A stretch of DNA of 64,000 nt from contig CANNQP010000009.1 in NCBI GenBank assembly GCA_947507875.1, forward strand, positions 1-64,000, given 5' to 3'. Below, piece after piece: positions 24,924-34,215 of this stretch. The position numbers and the translations under genes were made by a program. This DNA is from Verrucomicrobiaceae bacterium (GTDB lineage: Bacteria; Verrucomicrobiota; Verrucomicrobiia; Verrucomicrobiales; Verrucomicrobiaceae). The notes beneath the pieces are model-generated. The model saw only the letters and a program-made list of their open reading frames with translations, searched no databases and was not told the DNA's origin. Within the stretch, counting starts at the first letter, position 1. Each line of letters opens with the position of its first letter.

Positions 24924-26311
24924 AGGTCAAAGATCTTGCCTGGGTTCAGAAGGTTGGCTGGGTCGAGCGCGCGCTTCACGGTGCGCATCAGCTCGTAGCT
25001 GGACTCTCCCAGCTGCCGGCGCAGGAAGGCTTTTTTGGCTAGCCCGACGCCATGTTCACCGGTCACGGTTCCGCCTAGACGAATGGTTTCATCCACGATC
25101 TCTTCCAGCGCTTGCTCCACGCGGTGCATCTCTTCCGTGTCGCGTTCATCGGTGAGAAAGGTGGGGTGCAGGTTGCCATCGCCCAAATGACCAAAGGTGC
25201 CGACCATCAGGCGATGGCGTTGGGCGACCTCGCGGATGAAGGCGACCATGTGCGCCAGCTCCGTACGTGGCACGGTCACATCTTCCAGGATGGTCGTGGG
25301 GCGCCGCCGAGCCAGTGCAGAAAAAGCACTGCGCCGTGCGGTCGCCAGTTGGGCGGCTTCGGCGTCATCGGCGGCAGCCCGCACTTCACGCGCGCCATGC
25401 TGGCGGGCCAGCTCCATCATCTGGGCGGCTTCCTCTTCCACCACCGCAGGGTGGCCATCGGTCTCCATGAGCACCACGGCCTCCACCTCCGTCGGTAGGC
25501 CGATTTTGGCAAAATCCTCCACACAGCCCACGGTCATGCGGTCAAGAAACTCCAGCGTGCAGGGGATGATGCGTGCGCCGATGATGGCCGTGATGGTCTG
25601 CGCCGCGTCTTCCATGCGGTCGTAAAGCGCCAGCATGGTCCGGCGGGCTGCGGGTTTGGGCACCAGCTTCAGCATCACCTCGGTGATGATCCCTAGCGTG
25701 CCTTCGCTACCGATGAAAAGGTCCTTCATCGAGTAGCCCGCTACGTCCTTCACGCACTTGTTGCCCAGCTGGGTCAGCGTGCCATCTGGCAGCACCACCC
25801 GCAGGCCCATGATGTAATCGCGGGTCACGCCATACTTTAGCCCGCGCAGGCCACCGCTGTTTTCGGCCACGTTGCCGCCGATGGTGCTGATTTTCATGCT
25901 GCCAGGGTCCGGTGGATAAAACAGACCTACACGTCCAGCCGCATCGTCGATGTCCTTGGTGATGACCCCGGCTTGAGCTCGCAAGGTCAGGTTCCGCGCG
26001 TCCACTTCCAGGATTTGATCCATCTGCGCGAGGCAAAGCACCAGACCGCCCGTCACGGGCACACTTCCCCCACTCAGGCCCGTGCCGGAGCCACGCGTCA
26101 CCACCGGCACGCCCGCCTCATGGGCCAGGCGCACGCAGGCGGCCACCTCCTCCGACGTCAGCGGAAATACGACCGCACCCGGTGTCGCTTTCAGGGCCGC
26201 AGTCCCATCGAATCCATAAGGAAGAATGTCCTCCGCACGGGTGAGGACACGATCTGAAGAAAGGACGCCCGAAAGCGCGGCCACGAGGCTGGGAGTGACG
26301 ACAGAAGACAC
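24920..26311 (-). CDS. FAD-linked oxidase, glycolate/D-lactate dehydrogenase GlcD type
   Basis: A 463-residue enzyme from the GTG at 26311, which has AGGA 8-12 bases upstream; a frame 38 codons longer exists but its extension looks non-family. The PCMH-type FAD domain has VPVVTRGSGTGLSGGSVP and the NSGGLRGLKYGVTRDYI segment. The C-terminal half contains FGHLGDGNLHP and GEHGVG, signatures of the FAD-oxidase C domain (GlcD, D-lactate dehydrogenase). It oxidises 2-hydroxy acids and passes electrons to a partner, often a GlcF-type iron-sulfur protein, but none is next to it. The stop overlaps the ketosynthase start by 4 bases. Confidence 0.93.
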   Translation of the reverse strand: MSSVVTPSLVAALSGVLSSDRVLTRAEDILPYGFDGTAALKATPGAVVFPLTSEEVAACVRLAHEAGVPVVTRGSGTGLSGGSVPVTGGLVLCLAQMDQILEVDARNLTLRAQAGVITKDIDDAAGRVGLFYPPDPGSMKISTIGGNVAENSGGLRGLKYGVTRDYIMGLRVVLPDGTLTQLGNKCVKDVAGYSMKDLFIGSEGTLGIITEVMLKLVPKPAARRTMLALYDRMEDAAQTITAIIGARIIPCTLEFLDRMTVGCVEDFAKIGLPTEVEAVVLMETDGHPAVVEEEAAQMMELARQHGAREVRAAADDAEAAQLATARRSAFSALARRRPTTILEDVTVPRTELAHMVAFIREVAQRHRLMVGTFGHLGDGNLHPTFLTDERDTEEMHRVEQALEEIVDETIRLGGTVTGEHGVGLAKKAFLRRQLGESSYELMRTVKRALDPANLLNPGKIFDL

Positions 26312-26684
26312 AATCCACGATCCTGAACGGCTACCGCCGGGATGCAAGCGCAGGTGCCTTTCCTTGGGGATCCCGACAGCATAAAACAAGCGAGCTTTAT
26401 GCGGGAACTTGCTCTGCCTTAGCACGGCGAGCTGGATCGGTTGAGATCGAAAAAGGAGGTTAGCTCGCTAGACATGCACGCAAGAAAGCATGGGAGAGCT
26501 TGGTTGCGTTTGAAAGAATCAGCCTCATGACCGGAGTGAAAGAGCTTGAGGTTGTGTTTGATCGAACCGGTAGAGCGCGTGGCACCAGTTTGCGAATGCC
26601 AGGTCACGGACATCGACGTTGCGGACCAAGTCAGTGAGGACCAGCCGCATTGGCCTTGATGTCTTGACTAAGGTTCGAAAGGGA
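26312..26684. other. Non-coding stretch between FAD oxidase and response regulator
   Basis: These 373 bases hold no convincing gene. There is a near-perfect ribosome-site sequence AAAGGAGGT (26452-26460, plus strand) followed 14 bases later by an ATG with an 18-codon frame, and on the minus strand a 41-codon frame (26650-26525). Both are too short to judge. A promoter for the FAD oxidase is expected in the left part. Confidence 0.5.
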
Positions 26685-27308
26685 TCACACCTTCACCAAC
26701 CCACGTCGGATGGCTTCGGCAGTGGCTTGGGCGCGGTCGTTGACACGGAGTTTGACGAGGATGCGGCTGACATGCTGCTTCACGGTGTCTTCGCTGATGC
26801 CGAGGTCGGCGGCGATTTCTTTGTTGGCATTGCCTTGGGCGACACGGGTCAGGATTTCCCGCTCGCGGGGCGTGATGCCGGGCTCTGCGCCAAGGGTCCG
26901 CAGCCGGCGCTCGATCTCCAGAGGCAGGCTGGTCTGCCCTGCGGCCACGGTGCGGATGGCGGTCAGCAGTTCATCGCGCGAGGCTGATTTTTGCAGATAG
27001 CCGAGTGCGCCCGCTTGCAGAGCGGACTGGATTTCATCATCACGGGCAAAGGTGGAAAAGATCAGCACTCTTGCCGCAGGATGCGCGCTGAGCAGAGCAG
27101 AGGTCGCTTCAATGCCGCTGATGCCGGGCAGTTGCAGATCCATCAGCACGAGCTGCGGTTCGTGTCGCTGGTAAAGGGGAATGACCTGTTCGCCCCGATC
27201 GGTTTCCGCGACGACGTGTAGGTCGTCTTCGAGCTCCAGGGAGGCGACGAGGCCACTGCGAACGACAAAGTGGTCATCGACCAACATGAGGCGAAGCGAT
27301 GTGGGCAT
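26685..27308 (-). CDS. Response regulator, NarL/FixJ type
   Basis: A 207-residue two-domain regulator from the ATG at 27308 (a GTG at 27323 adds five residues). The receiver domain has Asp11/Asp12 and the phospho-acceptor Asp57 in LVLMDLQLPGISG. The LuxR-type HTH covers about 143-205 (TPREREILTRVAQGNANKEI, then the recognition helix ISEDTVKQHVSRIL). No partner histidine kinase is beside it, so it is an orphan here. The terminator of rpmI-rplT sits directly in front of it, so it must have its own promoter or read-through. Confidence 0.93.
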   Translation of the reverse strand: MPTSLRLMLVDDHFVVRSGLVASLELEDDLHVVAETDRGEQVIPLYQRHEPQLVLMDLQLPGISGIEATSALLSAHPAARVLIFSTFARDDEIQSALQAGALGYLQKSASRDELLTAIRTVAAGQTSLPLEIERRLRTLGAEPGITPREREILTRVAQGNANKEIAADLGISEDTVKQHVSRILVKLRVNDRAQATAEAIRRGLVKV

Positions 27309-27324
27309 GGGCGAAGGTGGCACG

Positions 27325-27354
27325 AAAAAGGCCGGAGCGAAAGGGCTCCGGCCT
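27325..27354 (-). terminator. Terminator of the rpmI-rplT unit
   Basis: A perfect 10-bp GC-rich stem (27329-27338 with 27345-27354), a 6-base loop, and on the minus strand a run of five T right after the stem (27325-27329). It lies 33 bp after the rplT stop. Confidence 0.9.
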
Positions 27355-27386
27355 GGGTTTAGAAGGGGGATTAGAGCGACTGAGAA

Positions 27387-27758
27387 TTAGGCAGCCGCTT
27401 TGCGGGAAAGGGCTTCCTTGGCCTGGCTGGCGATGGCTGCGAAAGCAGCTTCGTCTTTCACAGCGAGGTCAGCGAGGACCTTGCGGTCGATGATGATCCC
27501 AGCGGCGTTCAGACCTTCGATCAGGCGGCTGTAGGTAATTCCCACGGCACGAGATGCAGCATTGATGCGCTGCACCCAGAGGTTGCGGAAGGTGCGCTTG
27601 CGGACCTTGCGGTCACGGTAGGAATACGTCATCGCCTTGCGGACAGCGTCCTTGGCGTAACGGAAGTGGGTTTTGCGGAAGCCTTGGAATCCCTTGGCTT
27701 TGGCGAGTGTGCGCTTGCGGCGCTTACGGCTTGCGGGGGCGTTTGTTGCTCTTGGCAT
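27387..27758 (-). CDS. rplT: 50S ribosomal protein L20
   Basis: A 123-residue protein with the invariant L20 pattern: a very basic N-terminal extension (RKRRKRTLAKAKGFQGF), FRYAKDAVRKAMTYSYRDRK, FRNLWVQRINAASR and GITYSRLIEGLNAAGI. It binds 23S rRNA early in 50S assembly. It follows rpmI by 122 bp in the same orientation. Confidence 0.97.
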   Translation of the reverse strand: MPRATNAPASRKRRKRTLAKAKGFQGFRKTHFRYAKDAVRKAMTYSYRDRKVRKRTFRNLWVQRINAASRAVGITYSRLIEGLNAAGIIIDRKVLADLAVKDEAAFAAIASQAKEALSRKAAA

Positions 27759-27880
27759 GTTCTCGATCGGTGTTCAGACTGTTTTGAGGATTCGATGACT
27801 AGACTCGTCTGAGCGAAGACCCGGCGGGCCGGGCCAGTCTGGAGCATCGTGGCCTCCATGAGGGAGGCCGGTGGATGGCA

Positions 27881-28093
27881 TCAACGGGAGAACGGGAGGT
27901 TCGCCAAGATGGCCTTTTTATCCACTTCCGCCACGAGGGCGACCTTGCCGAGGTTCCGTTTACGCTTGCGATTCTTGTTCTGCAGGATGTGGCGCTTGCC
28001 TTGTTTACGGCGCAGCACTTTTCCCGTCGCAGTGACTTTGAATCGCTTGGAGACGGATTTTCTCGTTTTGGCTATACCAGCATTTTTGGACAT
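27881..28093 (-). CDS. rpmI: 50S ribosomal protein L35
   Basis: A 70-residue protein from the ATG at 28093 (MSKNAGIAKTRKSVSKRF); a longer GTG frame upstream is not family-like. KVTATGKVLRRKQGKRHILQ and KRKRNLG are the L35 signature. Most bacteria place infC just before rpmI, but here a sulfatase gene precedes it, so infC must lie elsewhere. Confidence 0.96.
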   Translation of the reverse strand: MSKNAGIAKTRKSVSKRFKVTATGKVLRRKQGKRHILQNKNRKRKRNLGKVALVAEVDKKAILANLPFSR

Positions 28094-28182
28094 AGGGGCG
28101 GCGAGTGTGGAGCCTTTCGCCGGATTGGCAAGGGCTTTCCCGGAGATTTTCACTGCCGAAAAAACAGGCTGGCTTTGACCTG

Positions 28183-29658
28183 CTAGCGGATTTTGGCGTC
28201 TGGCAGAGCGGCTTTGATGCCTTCGTCCAGAGGCATGGGGTCTTTTTCACGAGTCAGCCCCGTGGCAGACATCAGGCGCTCTAGTTCCTTGCGCATGGCT
28301 TGGACTTTGGGGGCAAACTCGGGCTTCTGGGCGAGGTTCCGGGTTTCGCCGGGGTCATCCCGCAGATGGTAGAGCTCTTCCAGGTGTCGGTCAGGTCCGC
28401 CGTCGCCATGGGGATAGCGAATGTATTTCCATTCGTCGGTGCGCACGGCTCTGACATTGGGCGTGTAGGGGAACTGCTTTTCGTAATTGTAGTGATAGAA
28501 CCAAGAGCGGCGCCAGTCGGCATCTCCTTGAGTCAGCAGTTTCACAAAGCTGCGCCCATGGACGTTTTCCAGGGGTTTGGCTCCGCAAAGCTCAAGCAGG
28601 CTGGGGGCGAGATCGACCGTGAGCACCTGCTGAGATACGACTTTCTCGCCCTTTTGAGTAAGGCGAGGCGAGCGGATGATGAGTGGGATGCGGATGCTAG
28701 GCTCGTGAGCGGTACGTTTGTCCACCATGCCGTGCTCGCCCTCCAGCAGTCCATTGTCTCCCATGAAGACAAGGAGTGTGTTGTCGAGCTGTCCCGTTTC
28801 TTCCAGCCATGCGCGTAGCCGGGCGATGCTGTCATCGACACTCAGCACGGTGCCCCAGTAGCCATGCACCATGTTTTCAAAGTCTTTGACGGCTTCGGGA
28901 CGGTCATCGGGGAACTTTTTTCGCCAATCGAAAAGCGGCCCGTAGATGCCATGCCAGGTGTGCAGCCGCTGTTTGATCCAGGCAGGCTTACCCTCCAGTT
29001 GAAAGGCGGTGGCGGGGTAGGGGACGCGAATGTCGTCAAAGCTGTGTTCATACTTCGGCTCCGGCGTGTAGAAGCTGTGCGGCGCTTTGTGGCCAATGAA
29101 GGCGCACCAAGGTTGGTCGGGCTTTTGCTGTTTGAGCCAATCGAGAGCCATGTCCGTGACCACCGTGGTGTAGTAGCCTGGAATGACTTTGCGTTCGCGT
29201 CCATTTAGGTTCCATTCGGTGTCGAAGTACTTGCCCTGACCTTTGTGGGTCACGAAAACATCGAAGCCGGGGCGGGGATCGTCGTTGTTTTCTCCCATGT
29301 GATACTTGCCAAAGTAAGCCGTTGCGTAGCCTTCCTCGTGCAATGCGGACGGGAAGCTGCGCAGGCTGCCCGGATACTCCGTGAAGTTATCGGTGACGCC
29401 ATGCGCGTGAGCATACAGTCCACTCAGGATGCTAGCACGGCTCGGTGAGCAGAGAGACGTGGTGCAAAAGGTGTTGGCGAAGCGCACTCCTTCTTTCGCC
29501 AGGCGGTCGATATGCGGCGTGCGCACGTGCTTGGATCCGTAACAACCTAGAGCATCGGGCCGGAGGTCATCGCAGAGCACAAAAAGTACGTTGGGACGTG
29601 TCGCAGCGAACAAGGGGAACGCCAACGCAAGACCAAGGAAAAGCAGAATTCGAAGCAT
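28183..29658 (-). CDS. Exported sulfatase, iduronate-2-sulfatase-like
   Basis: A 491-residue sulfatase from the ATG at 29658 (a TTG 12 bases up is an alternative). Residues 1-19 are a signal peptide. [20 protein letters not shown] carries the metal Asp pair, and CSPSR at residues 70-74 is the formylglycine motif. [10 protein letters not shown] and [12 protein letters not shown] are typical of the iduronate-2-sulfatase-like branch. The gene belongs to the same broad family as the one at 6936 but a different subgroup (CSPSR versus CTASR). It lies upstream of rpmI on the same strand but is probably a separate unit. Confidence 0.92.
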   Translation of the reverse strand: MLRILLFLGLALAFPLFAATRPNVLFVLCDDLRPDALGCYGSKHVRTPHIDRLAKEGVRFANTFCTTSLCSPSRASILSGLYAHAHGVTDNFTEYPGSLRSFPSALHEEGYATAYFGKYHMGENNDDPRPGFDVFVTHKGQGKYFDTEWNLNGRERKVIPGYYTTVVTDMALDWLKQQKPDQPWCAFIGHKAPHSFYTPEPKYEHSFDDIRVPYPATAFQLEGKPAWIKQRLHTWHGIYGPLFDWRKKFPDDRPEAVKDFENMVHGYWGTVLSVDDSIARLRAWLEETGQLDNTLLVFMGDNGLLEGEHGMVDKRTAHEPSIRIPLIIRSPRLTQKGEKVVSQQVLTVDLAPSLLELCGAKPLENVHGRSFVKLLTQGDADWRRSWFYHYNYEKQFPYTPNVRAVRTDEWKYIRYPHGDGGPDRHLEELYHLRDDPGETRNLAQKPEFAPKVQAMRKELERLMSATGLTREKDPMPLDEGIKAALPDAKIR

Positions 29659-29713
29659 GGCTTCAAGCAACGCACGACGCCGCCGAATCCAAGCGCGGAT
29701 TCTTCGGTTTAGG

Positions 29714-31159
29714 TCAGTTTTTCTGAATCACGACTAGCGTGATGTCATCATGCCCCCGCCGACCTCCACAGAAGTTATCCACCTCCTGGATCAGGCCATC
29801 CACGACCGACTGTGGGCCCTGCGGTGCTAGCCTGGTGAGCGTGGTGTGGAGTCGTTGCTCGCCGAACTCCTCACCCTGCGCGTCGGTGGCTTCATTCACG
29901 CCATCGGTATAAAGCAGCAGCGTGTCTCCATGATCGAGCTGAAAATCCAAGTCCTTCGTGACGCGCTCAAACACGTTGCCTTTGTCGATGCCAACTGCTA
30001 GCCCGCCGCTGTTCAGCGTCTCTACCATGCCGGTCTTCTTTCTCCAGATCAGCGGGCGGGTGTGACCAGCACGTGCCAGCCTCATGCGCCCATCGTGTGG
30101 GCTGACGATGAGGTAGATCATGGTGATGAACATGTCTTCCCGGATGTCGGGATAAAGCTGTCGATTGACGGCAGCGAGCGTAGCCGAAGGGACGTTTGTC
30201 ATCTGCGCGCTGAAGCGCATTGCGCTACGGCACATCGCGGTGATGATCGCTGCGGCAGTGCCCTTTCCAGAAACGTCGGCGATGACCACGCCGAGGCTGC
30301 CATCCTCCAAGGGAATGTAATCGAAGTAATCGCCACTGAGCACCCTGGCTGGGATGTTTTTGCCTGCGATGGTCAAGCCCGAAATCCCTGGTGGCTGAGC
30401 CGGCAGTAAGATGCGTTGAATGTCGCTCGCGCTGCGCAGCTCGATCTCAATCTGCTTTTTCTCTGCCGCTTCCTGGTGCGCCATGGCATTAGCCAGTGCG
30501 AAGGCACTTTGCTCCACAAGCGAGCGGAAGACTTCGTAGTCATTCGGAGTGAAAACGCGGCCTTCGGCTGTCGAGGTCACGGCCAAAACCCCAAGCTGCC
30601 GCGTCCCCGAACTGAGTGGCCCGATCATGACCGTAGTTTCTCCACGAAGATCTGCGCCGTGTCCCGTGAGTCTCGTGTCTTCTTTGAGCCGGTTGATGAC
30701 CTCCACCTTCTGAGTCTGAAAAATGCCGCCTAGCAAGCCTTCGCTAACATTCACCGCATGGAGGCGCAAAAAACTTAGCAAAGAAGGACGATTCGAGCGT
30801 GCCATGGAGGCAATCCGTTCGGGCAGGGCTACCAGCGGCACGCATTGGTCTGAATGATAGCGGGGAACGAGAGAGCGACCTGCGTTATCCAATAGGTAAA
30901 GCGCACCCCCTTCACTTTCCATGACCCGCATGGCTCCTTCCACAATGAGCCGATAGACGGCCGATTGGCTATCTTCACGCGCGATTGCTTCACCGAGATC
31001 GTGTAGGTAACAGAACATGCGTCGCTCTTCTTCGACGATGGCCTGTTCTTCTTTCAGCAGCCGGTCGATAGCCTCATTTTTTTGCATGGAAACCCGCACC
31101 AGCAAGGTGATGACAGCAACCAGGGCTAGGCAGAGAATGACGATCAGGAGAGTATTCAT
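29714..31159 (-). CDS. Membrane GAF-SpoIIE (PP2C-type) phosphatase
   Basis: A 481-residue protein. Residues about 3-23 are one transmembrane helix, followed by a short coiled coil ([19 protein letters not shown]). A GAF-type sensor domain covers about 50-225 ([36 protein letters not shown]). The SpoIIE/PP2C phosphatase domain covers about 240-480, with [50 protein letters not shown] and [11 protein letters not shown], which supply the metal-binding aspartates. It dephosphorylates a Ser/Thr-phosphorylated partner, most likely an anti-sigma-factor antagonist such as the STAS protein directly upstream. Confidence 0.93.
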   Translation of the reverse strand: MNTLLIVILCLALVAVITLLVRVSMQKNEAIDRLLKEEQAIVEEERRMFCYLHDLGEAIAREDSQSAVYRLIVEGAMRVMESEGGALYLLDNAGRSLVPRYHSDQCVPLVALPERIASMARSNRPSLLSFLRLHAVNVSEGLLGGIFQTQKVEVINRLKEDTRLTGHGADLRGETTVMIGPLSSGTRQLGVLAVTSTAEGRVFTPNDYEVFRSLVEQSAFALANAMAHQEAAEKKQIEIELRSASDIQRILLPAQPPGISGLTIAGKNIPARVLSGDYFDYIPLEDGSLGVVIADVSGKGTAAAIITAMCRSAMRFSAQMTNVPSATLAAVNRQLYPDIREDMFITMIYLIVSPHDGRMRLARAGHTRPLIWRKKTGMVETLNSGGLAVGIDKGNVFERVTKDLDFQLDHGDTLLLYTDGVNEATDAQGEEFGEQRLHTTLTRLAPQGPQSVVDGLIQEVDNFCGGRRGHDDITLVVIQKN

Positions 31160-31231
31160 GCGAGATGCCCGGTACCATTACGTGCCTCCAATAGCAGAGA
31201 GCACCGTGGTGAGTGGCCGGGCCTTGGCCGT

Positions 31232-31774
31232 TCAGGTTGGGGCTGGCACGGCATTTTGGCTGGCATCCAGCTCTTTTTCGAGAAAATGAATGACGTCCCG
31301 GAAGCGGGAGCGGTTCTGTTGATTCACGTTGGAGAGTAGCTGATGTGCGGTCAGAACATGTTCGGTTTGCTCCAACTTGCAGGCGGCGTTCTGTTCCTGA
31401 CAGGTCGCTAAATCTTCGCAGACCGTGCGCCGCTCTTCAGGCCAACGGATGCCTTGAGTGTCCACATCTAGAATCTGATCCAGTCCCAAGTCGTTGAGGA
31501 TTTGAAGATTGCGTGCATTAGCATTTAGCACGCTGAGGGTGCCGCCACCATGCTCCAAGAGAGCCAGCGCTGTGCCCGTGAGCGTGCCTAGAAAGGTCGA
31601 ATCCATCATGCTGCATCGCTCCAAGTCGATGACGAGATCGTGCATGCCTTCCTCTATCACCGCCTGAAAAGCACGTTTGACCTGCATCGAATTTTGGTAG
31701 CTGCCGCGTCCTTCGACACGCAACCAAAAAACCCCGCCAATTCGGCCAACCAGAATGTTCGACGTAGGCGTCAT
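31232..31774 (-). CDS. STAS-domain protein (anti-sigma factor antagonist type)
   Basis: A 180-residue protein from the ATG at 31774 (a GTG further up would add 21 residues). Residues about 8-105 form a STAS domain, with LVIDLERCSMMDSTFLGTLT holding the conserved Ser that is phosphorylated in SpoIIAA-like proteins. A C-terminal tail (115-180) carries two cysteines and helical segments (AHQLLSNVNQQNRSRFRDVI), unlike minimal antagonists. It lies 72 bp before the GAF-SpoIIE gene on the same strand, so the two probably form a partner-switching pair; no anti-sigma kinase is visible here. Confidence 0.85.
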   Translation of the reverse strand: MTPTSNILVGRIGGVFWLRVEGRGSYQNSMQVKRAFQAVIEEGMHDLVIDLERCSMMDSTFLGTLTGTALALLEHGGGTLSVLNANARNLQILNDLGLDQILDVDTQGIRWPEERRTVCEDLATCQEQNAACKLEQTEHVLTAHQLLSNVNQQNRSRFRDVIHFLEKELDASQNAVPAPT

Positions 31775-31899
31775 AAGGTCCGAAAGGGAAGATTCACCAG
31801 AGCGTTCGTTTGCCGGTCTCTGCCGGATGCGTGCCACAGCCTTTTGAGCTGTTTAGGCAGAACTTGGGAATCAGTGTGGCTCTCATCACATTCTCTAGC

Positions 31900-32391
31900 T
31901 TAATTCCACAAGTAAGAACGATGGCTAACGAGTTCTTGATTGCCACGTAAAATAGAGACGCGCCAAGCATTGACTCGTCCTCCATTGTTATATTCGTCTC
32001 CAGTGACTTGAAAGCGACTGATGTTCGAACGGCGAAGGTCTGCCACGTCAATTTCCTGCGTCTTGGTCGTCATCGCATCATTGGCTTGGCGATACTCAAA
32101 GCGAACTTTGACTGGGCTGCTGCGATCTCGTACCTTCCAGAATACGGTGTAGTAATGGCCTCCGCGTTCAATCATGTCCGCCTTACTAACCGCTCCGTAG
32201 AGGTAATGTTGCCGTTCGAACATGACTGCCTGATCGATCACTTGCAGCGGTATGGTTGGCAGCAGGTGGTAATACTTAACCCGCGTGATGGTTCCGCCCT
32301 CCCCCTGCGTGGCAGAAGAACAAGACAGCAGGCAGGCGGCGACGCCGACGGCCAGGATGCGAAGAAGAAAACTGCGGGTGCCGGAAGACAT
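31900..32391 (-). CDS. Lipoprotein of unknown function
   Basis: A 163-residue protein from the ATG at 32391. The open frame extends further up, but only this start gives a lipoprotein signal: LLRILAVGVAACLLSCSS with lipobox LLSC. The mature part is beta-rich with charged residues (KVRFEYRQANDAMTTKTQEI and VNAWRVSILRGNQELVSHRS), resembling small outer-membrane or periplasmic binding modules. No family is recognised. It lies about 125 bp upstream of the STAS gene and is divergent from tRNA-Tyr. Confidence 0.75.
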   Translation of the reverse strand: MSSGTRSFLLRILAVGVAACLLSCSSATQGEGGTITRVKYYHLLPTIPLQVIDQAVMFERQHYLYGAVSKADMIERGGHYYTVFWKVRDRSSPVKVRFEYRQANDAMTTKTQEIDVADLRRSNISRFQVTGDEYNNGGRVNAWRVSILRGNQELVSHRSYLWN

Positions 32392-32613
32392 TCTGGAAGA
32401 CGGATTATTCAAACAGGACTCCGCCCTGTCAACGTGCGGAACAAATATCTCAAGGTCAGAGTCAAGTGCTGCCATCGAGCCGACAGGACCTGCCCTACCG
32501 GGCTTTCTGACTTTGAAAGAAACCAACTCTGGAATCAAAAACAAAAACCTTTGCAAATGCCTCTTGCAAAAGAGCGCGCATCCGCCATGCTTTTCGCCCT
32601 TCCGCAAGGAAAC

Positions 32614-32699
32614 GGGTAGGTACCCAAGTGGCCAACGGGGGCAGACTGTAAATCTGCTGACTTATGTCTACAGTGGTTCGAATCCACTCCTGCCCACCA
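32614..32699 (+). tRNA. tRNA-Tyr (anticodon GTA)
   Basis: Eighty-six bases form a type II cloverleaf with acceptor GGGTAGG/CCTGCCC, anticodon stem GCAGA/TCTGC with loop CTGTAAA (anticodon GTA at 32648-32650), a long variable arm, T-arm with GGTTCGAATCC, and encoded CCA. The long variable arm and GTA identify tRNA-Tyr. Confidence 0.95.
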
Positions 32700-32715
32700 T
32701 TTTTTTCGACGATTG

Positions 32716-32738
32716 CCCGCCTTTCACGGCGGGTTTTT
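32716..32738 (+). terminator. Terminator after tRNA-Tyr
   Basis: A 6-bp stem CCCGCC/GGCGGG (32716-32721 with 32728-32733), a loop of six bases and a run of five T (32734-32738), 17 bases after the tRNA 3' end. Confidence 0.8.
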
Positions 32739-32925
32739 CGTGGGTCGTGTGGAAGGATTGATCGCTGAGGTGTCCCGAGGTTGATGTGGGTGCCTTCGAT
32801 TTTGGCTGCGTGGCCCTTCCCATCGACTGCGGGGTGTCAGGGCCAGTGCATTTCATTGAGCGACCGAGCTCGTTATTTCTCACCGAGATTGACTTCCCGC
32901 AGCACCTCTCAACCATGCGCGCCCC

Positions 32926-34155
32926 ATGCGCCTCCGCTCTTTCCAAGGTCTTGTTCCCGCTCCCCAGCACGCTGCCGATGTCGCCGCTGTGCCTTATGAT
33001 GTCGTCAACCGCGAGGAATCCTACGCGCTCGCTCACGACAAGCCGCTCAACCTTCTGCATGTCGATCGTGCCGAGATCGATCTGCCGCTTTCGGTCGATC
33101 CCTATGCACCTGAGGTTTATGCCAAAGCTCGCGAGAACTTCCTCAAGTTGCAGGCCGATGGCGTGCTGATCCACGAGTCTGAGCGCACACTTTACCTCTA
33201 CCGCCAGACCATTGGCAGCCATAGCCAAACGGGCCTCGTCGGCGTCTGCCATACTGAGGACTACGAACAAGATGTCATCAAAAAGCATGAAAAGACTCGT
33301 CAGGACAAGGAGGACGACCGCACGCGTCTCGTGGATACGCTGGGCGCAAACACAGGCCCCATTTTCCTGACCTATCGCGGCACTTCGGCGATTGATGCCA
33401 TCATTCAGGGTCACATGGCCTCGCATGCGCCGGTGCATGATTTTACGGCTCCCGATGGTGTGCAGCATCAAGTCTGGAAACTCCCAAGCAGTGACTGTGC
33501 CCAGCTCGAGCAGCTCTTTGCGAGTCAGGTTCCAGCCTCCTACATCGCTGATGGTCACCACCGCGCCGCCAGCGCTTTTCGTGTCAGCAAGCTGCGTCGT
33601 GAGCGCAATCCAGCGCACGATGGCACGGAAGAATACAACTGGTTCCTCTGTGTGCTCTTTCCTGGCAACGAGCTGAAAATCCTGCCCTACAATCGCGCGG
33701 TGAAAGACCTCAATGGGCGGACGCCTGAGGCTTTCTTGGCTGAGGTTAGTGGCATCTTCACGGTCACAGAGACGGATGTGAAATCCCCCACGCAGCCGGG
33801 TCATGCCAGCATGTATCTGGGTGGACAGTGGTATGATCTCGCCTGGCAGCCAGCTCCTGATGCCAGCCCGATTGATCTGCTGGATGTCAGCATCCTTCAG
33901 GATCGTTTGCTGAAGCCCGTGCTCGGCATCGATGATCCACGCACGAGCAAGCGCATCGACTTCATCGGCGGCATTCGTGGCACTGCGGAGTTGGAAAAGC
34001 TGGTGAACAGTGGCGATCACGCCGTGGCTTTCTCCATGCATCCCGTCACGGTCGATCAACTGATGGCGATTTCCGATGCAGGTCAGATCATGCCGCCGAA
34101 GAGCACTTGGTTTGAGCCAAAGCTGCGTTCCGGTCTTTTCATCCACACTTTTTGA
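32926..34155 (+). CDS. DUF1015 family protein
   Basis: A 409-residue protein with the DUF1015 pattern: VPYDVVNREESYALA near the start, LYLYRQTIGSHSQTGLVGVC near 89-108, YIADGHHRAASAF near 205-217, and GLFIHTF at the end. The DGHHRAASA motif recalls the DNA-binding or nucleotidase-like fold that gave rise to this family (also called SerA-neighbouring YIADGHHR proteins), but the reaction is not established. It is cytoplasmic. It precedes the CvfB-like gene by 60 bp on the same strand. A frame of similar length on the opposite strand is a shadow. Confidence 0.92.
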   Translation: MRLRSFQGLVPAPQHAADVAAVPYDVVNREESYALAHDKPLNLLHVDRAEIDLPLSVDPYAPEVYAKARENFLKLQADGVLIHESERTLYLYRQTIGSHSQTGLVGVCHTEDYEQDVIKKHEKTRQDKEDDRTRLVDTLGANTGPIFLTYRGTSAIDAIIQGHMASHAPVHDFTAPDGVQHQVWKLPSSDCAQLEQLFASQVPASYIADGHHRAASAFRVSKLRRERNPAHDGTEEYNWFLCVLFPGNELKILPYNRAVKDLNGRTPEAFLAEVSGIFTVTETDVKSPTQPGHASMYLGGQWYDLAWQPAPDASPIDLLDVSILQDRLLKPVLGIDDPRTSKRIDFIGGIRGTAELEKLVNSGDHAVAFSMHPVTVDQLMAISDAGQIMPPKSTWFEPKLRSGLFIHTF

Positions 34156-34215
34156 GCCTCGACCACTGCACTTCCCGCATGGCGATCCGCGATTTTCAGC
34201 CTAAACTAAACTCCC

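Noticed and set aside
26525..26650. A 41-codon minus-strand frame between the FAD oxidase and response regulator
   Set aside because: It is too short, with no ribosome site or recognised family; kept only as a note on the non-coding stretch.
32085..32619. Longer lipoprotein frame reaching 32607
   Set aside because: The extension lacks a leader, and the lipobox is met only from the start at 32391.
32668..34146. A 492-codon minus-strand frame opposite the DUF1015 gene
   Set aside because: The plus strand encodes a complete DUF1015 protein, and the minus frame runs into tRNA-Tyr.
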